In this document: piece after piece, positions 17,464 through 32,613 of the stretch | Numbering within the stretch: position 1 is the first letter of the stretch | Layout: each line of letters starts with the position of its first letter | NCBI RefSeq assembly: GCF_016907365.1 | Contig: NZ_JAFBBV010000001.1 | Span: 1,240,001-1,304,000, forward strand | DNA: 64,000 nucleotides | Direction: 5' to 3' | Source: Oerskovia paurometabola | Lineage (GTDB): Bacteria > Actinomycetota > Actinomycetes > Actinomycetales > Cellulomonadaceae | The notes under the pieces: generated by a model | Seen by the model: only the letters and a program-made list of their open reading frames with translations | What the model was told of the DNA's origin: nothing | Database searches by the model: none | Position numbers and translations under genes: made by a program

Positions 17464-17493
17464 TTGTCCCACCTGGGCAGACGCCTCTAGAAT
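17464..17493 (+). promoter_or_regulatory. Putative promoter of the sigma/S8/CHAT cassette
   Basis: TTGTCC (17464-17469), 18-bp spacer, TAGAAT (17488-17493), a good match to the housekeeping consensus. It would start transcription near 17500, some 45 nt before the sigma-factor ATG. A housekeeping-type promoter suggests the cassette is expressed at a basal level rather than only by its own sigma factor. Confidence 0.5.
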
Positions 17494-17546
17494 CGGGTTC
17501 CCCCGAATCACCCGCGCACGACCGAGAGCAAACGGCGCACCCAGCC

Positions 17547-18191
17547 ATGACACGGATCACCGAGGACGTCCCGGAAGTCGACGAGCCGGAGGTGAGCCTC
17601 GGAGATCGCGCCGCGGCCGCCCTGCTCGACTACCGAGAGGGCAAGCACCAGGCACTGGCCGACTTCGTGCGAGAGGCCACCCCGTTGCTGTGGCACACGG
17701 TCAGGGCCCAGGGAGTCGTCCGCGAGCAGGCCGACGACATCGTCCAGAACACCTGGATGGCCCTCGTGCGCAACGCTCACACCATCCAGGAACCGCACGC
17801 CGTGCTCAAGTGGCTCCTGGTGACCGCCAAGCGCGGGGCCTGGGAGGCCGTCCGCAAGCAGCGGGACGACCAGAAGCGCCGGACCGAGCTGCCCGACGAC
17901 ATGCTCGAGGGGCCCACGGGAACCCTGCCCTCTTCCGACCCCACCCCTGAGGCCCAGGTCCTCGACGTGGAGCGCGACCGCCACCTGTGGCGCGCTGTCC
18001 TCCAGCTGCCGGAGCGCTGTCAGCAGCTCCTCCGGCTGATCTCGTTGGCGGACCGACCCGACTACAAGTACATCTCGAGCGCCATCGGCATGCCGGTGGG
18101 CAGCATCGGGTCCAACCGTGGGCGGTGCTTGGCAAAGCTCCGCGACATCATCGAGAGCGAGCAGGGGGACAGGACATGGGAAACACCATGA
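17547..18191 (+). CDS. Sigma-70 family (ECF-like) sigma factor, first gene of the S8/CHAT cassette
   Basis: 214 residues from ATG 17547. Region sigma-2 (about 30-105) shows LADFVREATPLLWHTVRAQG, the core-binding/-10 segment ADDIVQNTWMALVRN and WLLVTAKRGAWEAVRKQ. A linker of ~35 residues follows, then sigma-4 with a helix-turn-helix (about 150-205: LPERCQQLLRLISLADRPDYKYISSAIG, PVGSIGSNRGRCLAKL). No anti-sigma with a membrane span is nearby. The next gene overlaps by 16 bp, so the pair is probably translationally coupled. GTG 17451 is an alternative start with a strong ribosome site, but codon use argues against it. Confidence 0.9.
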   Translation: MTRITEDVPEVDEPEVSLGDRAAAALLDYREGKHQALADFVREATPLLWHTVRAQGVVREQADDIVQNTWMALVRNAHTIQEPHAVLKWLLVTAKRGAWEAVRKQRDDQKRRTELPDDMLEGPTGTLPSSDPTPEAQVLDVERDRHLWRAVLQLPERCQQLLRLISLADRPDYKYISSAIGMPVGSIGSNRGRCLAKLRDIIESEQGDRTWETP

Positions 18192-18685
18192 GCGCACCGT
18201 TGGGGTACAGCCCCGAGGAACCGCTGGACGCCGTAGACCTCGAGATCCTGGCGGATCTCGCCCGCATCCACGCGACGCTCGACCCGGTACCCGACGGGCT
18301 CGTCGAGCGGTCGCTGTTCGCCATCACGCTCGCAGGCCTGGAGGCCGAGGTCATGGAGCTCGAGTACGTCCGCGTGCCGGAGATGTCCGTCCGGGGCGAG
18401 GCGCCGCCGGTCGAGGCGCGCACCATCACCTTCACGGCCGAGTCCCTGACCGTCATGATCACGCTGTCCGCTCGTGACGACGGTCGGATCCGGATCGACG
18501 GCTGGGCCGCGCCGGCCGCAGAGCTGACGGTCGAGCTGCACCGACCGGACGGGATGGTCTCGACCGTCGCCGACGAGGACGGCCGGTTCGTCTTCGACGC
18601 CGTCGGGCCTGGTCCTGCCAGTCTGCTGCTCCGCGCCCCCGGCCGCGACGGCGACGCCGTGACGACGCCGATCATCGAGCTGTAG
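18176..18685 (+). CDS. Small protein with helical N-terminus and beta-sandwich C-terminus; candidate sigma partner or protease substrate
   Basis: 169 residues from ATG 18176, with AGGGGG 7 nt upstream. ATG 18188 (4-bp overlap with the sigma stop) is the alternative. Residues ~15-60 are helical and acidic (LEILADLARIHATLDPVPDG, then LFAITLAGLEAEVMELEYVR). Residues ~75-169 are beta-rich, with a carboxypeptidase-regulatory-like or Ig-like sandwich (VELHRPDGMVSTVADEDGRFVFDAV). No signal peptide or membrane segment. Coupling to the sigma gene suggests an anti-sigma or adaptor that could be cut by one of the two downstream proteases. That role is inference; I do not recognise the family with certainty. 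Confidence 0.75.
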   Translation: MGNTMSAPLGYSPEEPLDAVDLEILADLARIHATLDPVPDGLVERSLFAITLAGLEAEVMELEYVRVPEMSVRGEAPPVEARTITFTAESLTVMITLSARDDGRIRIDGWAAPAAELTVELHRPDGMVSTVADEDGRFVFDAVGPGPASLLLRAPGRDGDAVTTPIIEL

Positions 18686-18764
18686 TCGTACGGCTCGTCG
18701 CTCTCGCCTCGCAACGCCGGGCCGATCGACCCGACGGTAGTCCCTTTCGTGCATTGGAGCACCG

Positions 18765-20570
18765 ATGAGTGAGACCCCTGATCAGTCGGCCACGCCGCCG
18801 GTACCACCGGGAGGGCGGCCTTTCGGTGACCGGCCGAACCGGCTGCAGTGGCGGACGCGGACGCTCGACCCGATCACCGCACCGCGGCGGGCCGGGCAGT
18901 CCTCCCCTCACCCCACGTGGTACGTGGGGGACCGGGTCCTGGTCCCCGAGTCACCGGACGACCTGACCGGCAACCGCTCCTTGCGCTGGCTCGAGGAGGC
19001 CGCGGCGAGGTTCGACCTGACGGTCGAGGTCGAGGAGGCCAGCAGGAGCGACGCGGAGCTCATCACCCGGGCAGGGCTCGACCCTGAGACGACGCGCGAC
19101 CTGCGACGCGTCTTCGGGCTGTCGGCGCGCCTGCGGCAGAAGGGCGGCAGCGAGGGCGAGCTCCCCGATGCCTGGAAGGTCATCGAGAAGCTCGGCGGGC
19201 GCCTGTGCCCCGACGACAGGTGCAGCCCGCGGGTGGGGCTCGACCACATGATCGCGCCGTCGGCAGGACCGGCCATCGGCGGCCAGCCCTACACCCAGCC
19301 CTTCCCGTACACCCAGCCTTTCCCGTACACCCAACCCTTCCCGTACACGCAGCCCTTTCCCTACACGCAGCCCTTCCCGTACACCCAGCCCTTCCCCGTC
19401 ACGGGGACCGCCGAGTACGCGAACCCTGGCTCGGGGGGCCGGACGCCCGTGAACTGGGTCGGCCCCGTCCCCGCACGACGCCTCGCCGTCGGTGCCGACG
19501 ACTTCACGGCGGCAGACGGTACCCGCCGCCCCGTCGTGGCGGTCCTGGACACCGGCGTGGGTGCGCACCCCTGGTTCGACGCCGCCCCGGAGTCCCGCGG
19601 GACGATCGTCGTGCGGGACCCCGAGCTCCTCGGCGAGCCGTTGTCCGTCCTCCCGGAGACGGAGTACGACTACGAGGACCCCGAGATCGGGGGTGTGTCG
19701 ATCTCTCCCTTGACCGGACCGCTGGACCCGGTCGCGGGGCACGGCACGTTCATCGCCGGTCTCGTCCACCAGAAGTGCCCCGACGCGGTCATCCTGGCCC
19801 CCCGTCTCTACGGCGGCGCCGGAGTCATCCCCGAGCGGGACCTCCTGCGCTCTCTGCGTCGGGTACTTCTCTGGCACGTGCTGGGCCTCGTCGGACGGGA
19901 CGGCTACGCCCCGATCGACGTCCTGGTCCTCTCCCTCGGGTACTACCACGAGCGACCGGAGGACGCGGACTTCGACGCTCCCTTCGGCACCGTTCTGAGG
20001 GCGCTCCGGCGCTACGGGGTGCTGGTCGTCGTCTCGTCCGGGAACGACGGACAGACCAGGCCGAGCTACCCCGCGGCGTTCGCACCGCGGATCGACCGCC
20101 GCCAGACGCCGCCCGTACCTCTCCCGGGCGTCTCGCTCTCGCGGGACGAGCCGCCGGTGCTCACGGTCGGGGCGCAGAACCCGGACGGGACGACCGCGCT
20201 GTTCAGCAACGACGGGCCGTGGGTCACGTGCGTGCGTCCCGGGTCGGCTCTCGTGTCCACGGCACCGACGACGATGGACGGTGCGGTGGCGCCCAGCCGG
20301 TGGCTCAAGGAGCTCTGGTCGGAGGGCAACCGGGCCACGATCGACCCCGAAGGGTTCCAGGGCGGGTTCGCGAGCTGGAGCGGTACGTCGTTCGCCGCGC
20401 CGGTGCTGGCAGGCGAGCTCGCGTCGTACCTGCTGGACGACTCGGCGGCCGACCCGACGTCGCCGAGCGACGTGGTACCGGGTGAAGGAGCCCCAGGACG
20501 CTGCGCATGGCTGTGGCAGTCCATTACCCTGGCCACTGGACTGGTCCCCACGGCGGTGACCGCGGAATGA
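18765..20570 (+). CDS. Cytosolic S8 (subtilisin-like) serine protease with PYTQPF repeat
   Basis: 601 residues, no signal peptide. N-terminal domain (1-170) of unknown fold, then six PYTQPF hexapeptides (175-210), then the S8 catalytic domain: Asp262 in VAVLDTGVG, His326 in GHGTFIAG, oxyanion Asn427 in SSGNDG, Ser542 in SGTSFAAP. All triad residues are present, so it should be active. The missing secretion signal is unusual for S8 enzymes and fits an intracellular regulatory or toxic protease. The ATG follows GGAG, 79 bp after the small-protein gene; the CHAT gene starts 9 bp downstream. Confidence 0.93.
   Translation: MSETPDQSATPPVPPGGRPFGDRPNRLQWRTRTLDPITAPRRAGQSSPHPTWYVGDRVLVPESPDDLTGNRSLRWLEEAAARFDLTVEVEEASRSDAELITRAGLDPETTRDLRRVFGLSARLRQKGGSEGELPDAWKVIEKLGGRLCPDDRCSPRVGLDHMIAPSAGPAIGGQPYTQPFPYTQPFPYTQPFPYTQPFPYTQPFPYTQPFPVTGTAEYANPGSGGRTPVNWVGPVPARRLAVGADDFTAADGTRRPVVAVLDTGVGAHPWFDAAPESRGTIVVRDPELLGEPLSVLPETEYDYEDPEIGGVSISPLTGPLDPVAGHGTFIAGLVHQKCPDAVILAPRLYGGAGVIPERDLLRSLRRVLLWHVLGLVGRDGYAPIDVLVLSLGYYHERPEDADFDAPFGTVLRALRRYGVLVVVSSGNDGQTRPSYPAAFAPRIDRRQTPPVPLPGVSLSRDEPPVLTVGAQNPDGTTALFSNDGPWVTCVRPGSALVSTAPTTMDGAVAPSRWLKELWSEGNRATIDPEGFQGGFASWSGTSFAAPVLAGELASYLLDDSAADPTSPSDVVPGEGAPGRCAWLWQSITLATGLVPTAVTAE
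19287..19394 (+). repeat. Six tandem 18-bp repeats encoding PYTQPF in the S8 protease
   Basis: Six consecutive in-frame 18-bp units, each Pro-Tyr-Thr-Gln-Pro-Phe, differing only at synonymous positions (CCC/CCG, ACC/ACG, CAG/CAA, TTC/TTT). Synonymous drift with fixed residues points to selection on the peptide. It separates the N-terminal domain from the catalytic domain, the position of a prodomain linker. Confidence 0.95.
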
Positions 20571-20579
20571 GGTGACGGG

Positions 20580-23150
20580 GTGGCGCGCAGCGGTGGCCGG
20601 ACCCTGCGCGCACGCCTCGAGTTCGCGTCGGCGACCAACGCGCGGGGCCGTCATGCTCGGGCCGCGCAGCTCTTCCGCTCCGTCCTGGCGGATCTCGAGG
20701 GGGCGGCCTTCGCCGACGACCCGGACAACAGCTATGCCCACGTCCGTGCGCTGATCGGTCTGGCGATCTCCAGGTTCGAGCACGAGGGCGACGTCGATCG
20801 TTCGCTCGAGCTGCTCGAAGAGGCCCAGGTGTGGGTCGAGGCCCACGGGCCCGAGGACCTGCAGCTCGTGGTCGGCGGGCAGCGTGGCCTGCTCAGGTTG
20901 CGCACCGGCCGGGTCGTCGAGGCGGTCGAGGAGATGGACGCCGCGGCTCGGTTCATCGACGTGGCGAGGCCGCTCGACGCCGCCGTCCTCCTCCTCAACC
21001 GAGGTTCGTTGCACCTCGAGCTGGGCAACCTCGATCGCGCCGAGGCCGACCTCGCCGAAGTGGTTCGTCGCGCGGAGGCGATGGGGGACACGTTGCTCGC
21101 GTCCAAGGCGCAGCACAACCTCGGTTACGCCAAGTACCTCGGGGGGGACCTGCCGACCGCCCTGCGTGCCATGGAAGAGGCCGAGCGCGGCGCGCCGGAC
21201 CGTCACGCCTCGGTCGGCCTGATCGACAAGTCGCAGGTTCTCCTCGAGGCGGGACTGCTCTCCGACGCGGACGCGACGCTCGCCGAGGCGCGCGAGCACC
21301 TCGCCCGGAACCGGATGGTCAGGGACGTCGCCGAGGTCGAGCTCCTGCGTGCGCAGTGCCTCGTGGGACTTCGCCGCTACACCGAGGCGCAGCGGCAGGC
21401 GCGCGCGGCCGCGGCGCGGTTCGACCGGATCGGCAACGACCCCTGGGCCGCCCGTGCTCGGGTGGCCGAGCTTCAGGCGCGGCTGGCCGAGGACCGCTCG
21501 ACGGGCGTCTCGGTGGGCATGGCGCGCCGTCGGGCCGCCCGTGCGCTCGCTCTCGCGGACGTGGGTGCTGCGCTCGGTGAGGCCGGTGGACGTGGGGTGA
21601 CCGTCCCTGCGCAGCTTCTCGCCGCCGAGTGGCTCCTCGCGGCGAAGGACCCGACGCGTGCGCGCGAGATCCTCTCGCACGTCCCGGGCCACCTCGGGCG
21701 TGTGGCGCTGCCGTTGCGACTGCAGCACCAGGCCGTCGCGGCCCAGCTCGCGTTCGACACCGGGGACCGCGCTGCCGCGCTCCGTGCGGTGCGCAAGGGT
21801 CAGCGCATGCTGGCGGAGCACCGCGAGGGGCTGGGGTCGGTCGACGCCGTGACGGCCTCCGCGGTCCACGGGGTACGTCTGGGGCACGTGGACGTGGCCG
21901 CGGCGCTCCGGACGGGGCGCGCCTCGGCGCTGCTCGACGCCGTGGAGCGTGGGCGCGCGACCGTCGCAGGCAGCGGCAGGGTCGTACCGCCGTCCGACGC
22001 CGAGTCCGCCGATCTCCTCACGCGTGCGCGCCAGGAGATCGAGTCGGCCAGGCTCCTGGGGGCCAACCCGTCGGGTGAACGTCTCGAACGCCGTCGTGCG
22101 CACCTCAACGAGGCCCGACGCCTGCAGGAGGCCGCACGGCGTCGAGCCTGGCAGGACGGCGGGGGAGCGGCGACGCCGACCGCCGTCACCGCGCGCCGCC
22201 TGCGCCGCGCCCTGTCGACGGCGAGCCCGTCGACGGTCGTCGCGAACTTCGTCGTCGCGGACGAGGCGCTGCGCGTCCTGCGTGCGGACGCCTCGGGGCT
22301 GAGCATGATCCGGCTGGCCTCCATGGCGGAGGTCGGCGAGCGTATCCGGCGCACGCGCGCGGACCTCGACGTCCTGTCGAACGCCCTGATCCCGGCGCCC
22401 ATGCGGGCCGCCGCCCGGGCGTCGCTCGACCGGAGCCTGGCGTGGCTGGACCGTGAGGTCCTCGCGCCGATCGACGCGCAGGGCGACCTGCACATCGCCG
22501 CGCGGGACCTGCTCCTCGCGGTGCCGTGGTCCTCGCTGCCCTCACGTGCAGGACGTCGGACCTGGGTCAACTCGTGGATCGATCTGCAGGAGGCGGCGGT
22601 CGACCAGACCAAGCCGGACGTCGTGGTCGTCGCCGGACCGGGGCTGCGGGCCGCCGTGACCGAGGCGGAGGCGGTCGCGCAGACGTGGGATCGTGCGACC
22701 GTCCTCTCCGGCGAGGAGGCCACGTGCTCGGCCACGGTCGAGAAGCTGCCGTCCGCGGCGGTCGTCCACCTCGCGACCCACGGACGGCACGAGACCGACA
22801 ACCCGTTGTTCTCCTCGCTGCGGCTCGCGGACGGCCCGCTGTTCGCGCACGAGCTGGACGGCGTGGACCTCCGTGGGGCCGTGGTCGTCCTCTCGGCCTG
22901 CGAGGCGGGTCTGTCGACGGTCCGGATCGGTGGTGAACCCCTCGGGCTCACGAGCGTCCTGCTCCGGCTCGGGGCAGCGGCCGTGGTCTCGAGCGTGGCG
23001 CCCTTGCGGGACGACGTCGCCGCGCGCGTCATGCCCGAGTTCCACGGCCGGCTGCGCTCCGGGGCCACGCCGGGGGACGCCCTCGCGACCGCGATCGCGC
23101 ACGAGGACGAGCCCGTGCCCCTCGTCTGCTTCGGGCCCCTCGCGGTCTGA
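20580..23150 (+). CDS. TPR-CHAT protein (caspase-like protease)
   Basis: 856 residues from GTG 20580, with GAGGTG 5 nt upstream. Residues ~10-480 are an array of TPR-like helical pairs (ARAAQLFRSVLADLEGAAFA, LLNRGSLHLELGNLDRAEADL, AQHNLGYAKYLGGDLPTALRAM, and others). The C-terminal CHAT domain (~550-856) has the caspase-type dyad: His734 in HLATHGRHETDNP and Cys774 in VLSACEAG, followed by the family GGEPLGLTSVLLRLGAAAVVSSVAPLRDD segment. CHAT proteases are relatives of separase and caspases. TPR-CHAT proteins act in Craspase and other defence systems. It is the last gene of the cassette and probably the sensor-protease. Confidence 0.93.
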   Translation: MARSGGRTLRARLEFASATNARGRHARAAQLFRSVLADLEGAAFADDPDNSYAHVRALIGLAISRFEHEGDVDRSLELLEEAQVWVEAHGPEDLQLVVGGQRGLLRLRTGRVVEAVEEMDAAARFIDVARPLDAAVLLLNRGSLHLELGNLDRAEADLAEVVRRAEAMGDTLLASKAQHNLGYAKYLGGDLPTALRAMEEAERGAPDRHASVGLIDKSQVLLEAGLLSDADATLAEAREHLARNRMVRDVAEVELLRAQCLVGLRRYTEAQRQARAAAARFDRIGNDPWAARARVAELQARLAEDRSTGVSVGMARRRAARALALADVGAALGEAGGRGVTVPAQLLAAEWLLAAKDPTRAREILSHVPGHLGRVALPLRLQHQAVAAQLAFDTGDRAAALRAVRKGQRMLAEHREGLGSVDAVTASAVHGVRLGHVDVAAALRTGRASALLDAVERGRATVAGSGRVVPPSDAESADLLTRARQEIESARLLGANPSGERLERRRAHLNEARRLQEAARRRAWQDGGGAATPTAVTARRLRRALSTASPSTVVANFVVADEALRVLRADASGLSMIRLASMAEVGERIRRTRADLDVLSNALIPAPMRAAARASLDRSLAWLDREVLAPIDAQGDLHIAARDLLLAVPWSSLPSRAGRRTWVNSWIDLQEAAVDQTKPDVVVVAGPGLRAAVTEAEAVAQTWDRATVLSGEEATCSATVEKLPSAAVVHLATHGRHETDNPLFSSLRLADGPLFAHELDGVDLRGAVVVLSACEAGLSTVRIGGEPLGLTSVLLRLGAAAVVSSVAPLRDDVAARVMPEFHGRLRSGATPGDALATAIAHEDEPVPLVCFGPLAV

Positions 23151-23166
23151 GGCGGGCGGCCCGGGC

Positions 23167-23190
23167 GGCGGCGCACCACCGCGCGCCGCC
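23167..23190 (+). terminator. GC-rich hairpin after the CHAT gene
   Basis: GGCGGCGC (23167-23174) pairs with GCGCCGCC (23183-23190) just downstream of the CHAT stop at 23150. No T-run. It is a plausible end of the cassette transcript ahead of the rplJ promoter. Confidence 0.4.
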
Positions 23191-23226
23191 GGACTGCGCG
23201 TGCTGCGCGCCGCCGTCGGACCGGAT

Positions 23227-23255
23227 TTGGAGCACGCGCCCGCGTCACGTACCCT
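23227..23255 (+). promoter_or_regulatory. Promoter of rplJ-rplL
   Basis: TTGGAG (23227-23232), 17-bp spacer, TACCCT (23250-23255). Predicted start near 23262, leaving a leader of about 230 nt before rplJ. Confidence 0.6.
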
Positions 23256-23389
23256 GGTCCAGTACCCAAGACCGCCGGTCGTACCGTCCTGCCCGCTGAC
23301 TCGTCAGCTGCAGTCCGGACCGAAGTCCCGCAGAAGTGCGGAGGCCAGCGCAGGTGAGAGTTCACGGAGCGGGCGAGAGCCTGCACTTC

Positions 23390-23413
23390 GAGCCCCGCGC
23401 CTGCGCGGGGCTC
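23390..23413 (+). promoter_or_regulatory. Terminator-like hairpin in the rplJL leader (probable L10 leader attenuator)
   Basis: GAGCCCCGCG (23390-23399), loop CCTG, CGCGGGGCTC (23404-23413), then TTCTCGT. It lies in the ~230-nt untranslated leader between the rplJ promoter and ATG 23492. rplJL leaders in many bacteria bind the L10-L12 complex and regulate the operon. The hairpin fits that role, but I cannot show the L10-binding kink-turn by eye. Confidence 0.5.
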
Positions 23414-23491
23414 TTCTCGTCTCCGCAGGACCTCACCCCCCAGGGCCCCCGCCCTGCGGAGACCGGTGGCACCACCACCGGAAGGATTGCC

Positions 23492-24019
23492 ATGGCGAGG
23501 CCGGACAAGGCAGCCGCAGTCGCAGAGCTCACGGAGAACTTCCGCGAGTCGAACGCGGCCGTGCTGACCGAGTACCGCGGGCTCACCGTCGCGCAGCTCA
23601 AGCAGCTGCGTCGGTCGCTCAGCGGCAACGCAACCTACGCCGTGGTGAAGAACACGCTGACCGCCATCGCGGCCAAGGAAGCCGGCATCGAGATCGACGC
23701 CGACTTCAAGGGCCCCTCGGCCATCGCCTTCGTGACCGGTGACCCGGTCGAGGCGGCCAAGGGCCTGCGTGACTTCGCCAAGGCGAACCCCGCACTGGTC
23801 ATCAAGGGCGGTGTCCTCGACGGGCGCTCCCTGACCGCTGCGGAGATCACCAAGCTCGCGGACCTCGAGTCCCGCGAGGTCCTGCTGGCCAAGCTGGCCG
23901 GCGCGTTCAAGCAGCCGCTCTACCAGGCGGCATACCTGTTCAACGCGCCCGCTTCGCAGGCCGTCCGCACCATCGATGCCCTGCGCCTCAAGCAGGAATC
24001 GGAGAGCGCTGCCGCCTGA
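23492..24019 (+). CDS. rplJ: 50S ribosomal protein L10
   Basis: 175 residues from ATG 23492 behind GGAAGGA. The N-terminal rRNA-binding domain has [18 protein letters not shown] and [17 protein letters not shown]. The C-terminal helix ([20 protein letters not shown] onward) holds L7/L12 dimers. It anchors the stalk that recruits EF-G and EF-Tu (encoded at 33849 and 36073). rplL follows 108 bp later. Confidence 0.98.
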   Translation: MARPDKAAAVAELTENFRESNAAVLTEYRGLTVAQLKQLRRSLSGNATYAVVKNTLTAIAAKEAGIEIDADFKGPSAIAFVTGDPVEAAKGLRDFAKANPALVIKGGVLDGRSLTAAEITKLADLESREVLLAKLAGAFKQPLYQAAYLFNAPASQAVRTIDALRLKQESESAAA

Positions 24020-24127
24020 TCCTCGTCTGAGGATCGCGCAGCACGCACACACCCCCTCTGCTTCCAGCAGGGCTCTGTGGATCGTTGACAGGGCCGCTGC
24101 CGAGCACCAACCGAAAGGACCGCCATC

Positions 24128-24511
24128 ATGGCGAAGCTCAGCACCGAAGAGCTCATCGAGCAGTTCAAGGGCCTCTCCCTCATCGAGCTCTCCGAGTTCG
24201 TGAAGGCGTTCGAGGACGCTTTCGAGGTCACCGCGGCCGCTCCGGCCGCCGTCGCCGTCGCAGGCCCCGCGGCCGCTGCCGCCGAGGAGGTCGAGGAGAA
24301 GACGGAGTTCGACGTCATCCTCGAGGCTGCCGGCGACAAGAAGATCCAGGTCATCAAGGAGGTGCGTGCCCTCACGAGCCTCGGCCTGAAGGAGGCCAAG
24401 GACCTCGTTGACGGCGCCCCCAAGCCCGTCCTGGAGAACGTCGCCAAGGACGCTGCTGACAAGGCCAAGGCTGCCCTCGAGGGCGCCGGCGCAACCGTCA
24501 CCGTCAAGTGA
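24128..24511 (+). CDS. rplL: 50S ribosomal protein L7/L12
   Basis: 127 residues, usual length. N-terminal dimerisation helices ([20 protein letters not shown]), an Ala-rich hinge ([16 protein letters not shown]) and the factor-binding C-terminal domain ([38 protein letters not shown]). Multiple copies sit on L10 and stimulate GTP hydrolysis by elongation factors. AACCGAAAGGACC provides the ribosome site. Confidence 0.98.
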   Translation: MAKLSTEELIEQFKGLSLIELSEFVKAFEDAFEVTAAAPAAVAVAGPAAAAAEEVEEKTEFDVILEAAGDKKIQVIKEVRALTSLGLKEAKDLVDGAPKPVLENVAKDAADKAKAALEGAGATVTVK

Positions 24512-24572
24512 TCACTGCCCCTCGGGGCGGTATCGCATGACAGGTCGCCTCGCGCGACCTGACAGGTAGCAC

Positions 24573-24620
24573 AGGCGACGAGGCCCGTATCCCTTCGGGG
24601 GTGCGGGCCTCTCGTCGCCT
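24573..24620 (+). terminator. Terminator after rplL
   Basis: AGGCGACGAGGCCCG pairs with CGGGCCTCTCGTCGCCT (one small bulge), followed by CTTCGTCTTC. A second hairpin follows at 24633-24682 (GCCCGACG with CGTCGGGC). The two probably limit read-through from the abundant rplJL transcript into rpoBC. Confidence 0.8.
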
Positions 24621-24802
24621 CTTCGTCTTCCGGCCCGACGCCGGAGCCCGCCTTCCACGGGAAGGTGCGGGCGCCGTCGGGCAGGGAGTCTCTTCGTGTT
24701 CTTGGGCGGCATATGGCGGCCACCGAGAAGATGTCCTCACCGGCCCGGTGGGGGAGTGCAGTGGCGTGACGACGGTCTTGACAGGCCGTGATTTCGCGTC
24801 GC

Positions 24803-24831
24803 TGGACACGCTTGACTGGGCCGGGTATGCT
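24803..24831 (+). promoter_or_regulatory. Promoter of rpoBC
   Basis: TGGACA (24803-24808), 17-bp spacer, TATGCT (24826-24831). Start is expected near 24838, giving a leader of about 150 nt before the TTG start of rpoB. A separate TTGACA at 24778 has no -10 at a suitable distance. Confidence 0.65.
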
Positions 24832-24985
24832 AGCGCTTTGCGCTCGCGTGTGCCCTCGGCACCCTCTGTACTGCCCGGACCGTCTTCGGTGTGCGTCCAT
24901 CGTGCACCACGGCAGCCTCAGGGGGAAGAGGTCCTCCAGCCACGCAGCGTACAGCGTGCAATCGATCTGCAGGGAAGGACCCCTC

Positions 24986-28510
<3,525 letters not shown>

Positions 28511-28518
28511 TCTCGGAA

Positions 28519-28554
28519 GCGGTGGGGGCGTCCCTGGACGGACGCCCCCACCGC
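28519..28554 (+). promoter_or_regulatory. Strong hairpin in the rpoB-rpoC gap
   Basis: GCGGTGGGGGCGTCC (28519-28533) pairs with GGACGCCCCCACCGC (28540-28554), a perfect 15-bp stem with no T-run. rpoC needs transcription through it, so it is probably a processing or partial-attenuation element rather than a full stop. Confidence 0.55.
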
Positions 28555-28636
28555 CACCCGACACTCTGTAGCACCTCCACCGCGCCGGCCGGGACGAACC
28601 CCGGACAGGCCGGCAGACGAAGGAAGTAGGACCACC

Positions 28637-32506
<3,870 letters not shown>

Positions 32507-32562
32507 CCCCGGCGTCGTGGCCCTGCGACCCTGCGTCGTCGGGCCACGACGAGCCGAGTAGC

Positions 32563-32609
32563 ACAGGGGGTGGTCCCAGCGCGCAGGACGCGCCGGGATC
32601 ACCCCCTGT
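32563..32609 (+). terminator. Terminator after rpoC
   Basis: ACAGGGGGTG-TCCC pairs with GGGATCACCCCCTGT and is followed by CTCTTT. A weaker hairpin (GTCGTGGCCC / GGGCCACGAC) precedes it at about 32515-32550. It ends rpoBC about 5 bp before the str promoter. Confidence 0.85.
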
Positions 32610-32613
32610 CTCT

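Noticed and set aside
17451..17546. Extension of the sigma factor to GTG 17451
   Set aside because: Excellent ribosome site, but third-position GC is about 56% over these codons against near-saturation inside the gene, and a good promoter lies within it.
19287..19394. Possible CRISPR or VNTR outside genes
   Set aside because: Contiguous in-frame 18-bp units within the S8 protease; no spacers.
17464..23150. Actual type III-E CRISPR (Craspase) locus
   Set aside because: No gRAMP/Cas7-11 effector, no Cas1/Cas2 and no array anywhere in the window; only the TPR-CHAT plus sigma logic is shared.
24778..24783. TTGACA as the rpoB -35
   Set aside because: No acceptable -10 at 16-19 bp; TGGACA at 24803 with TATGCT fits.
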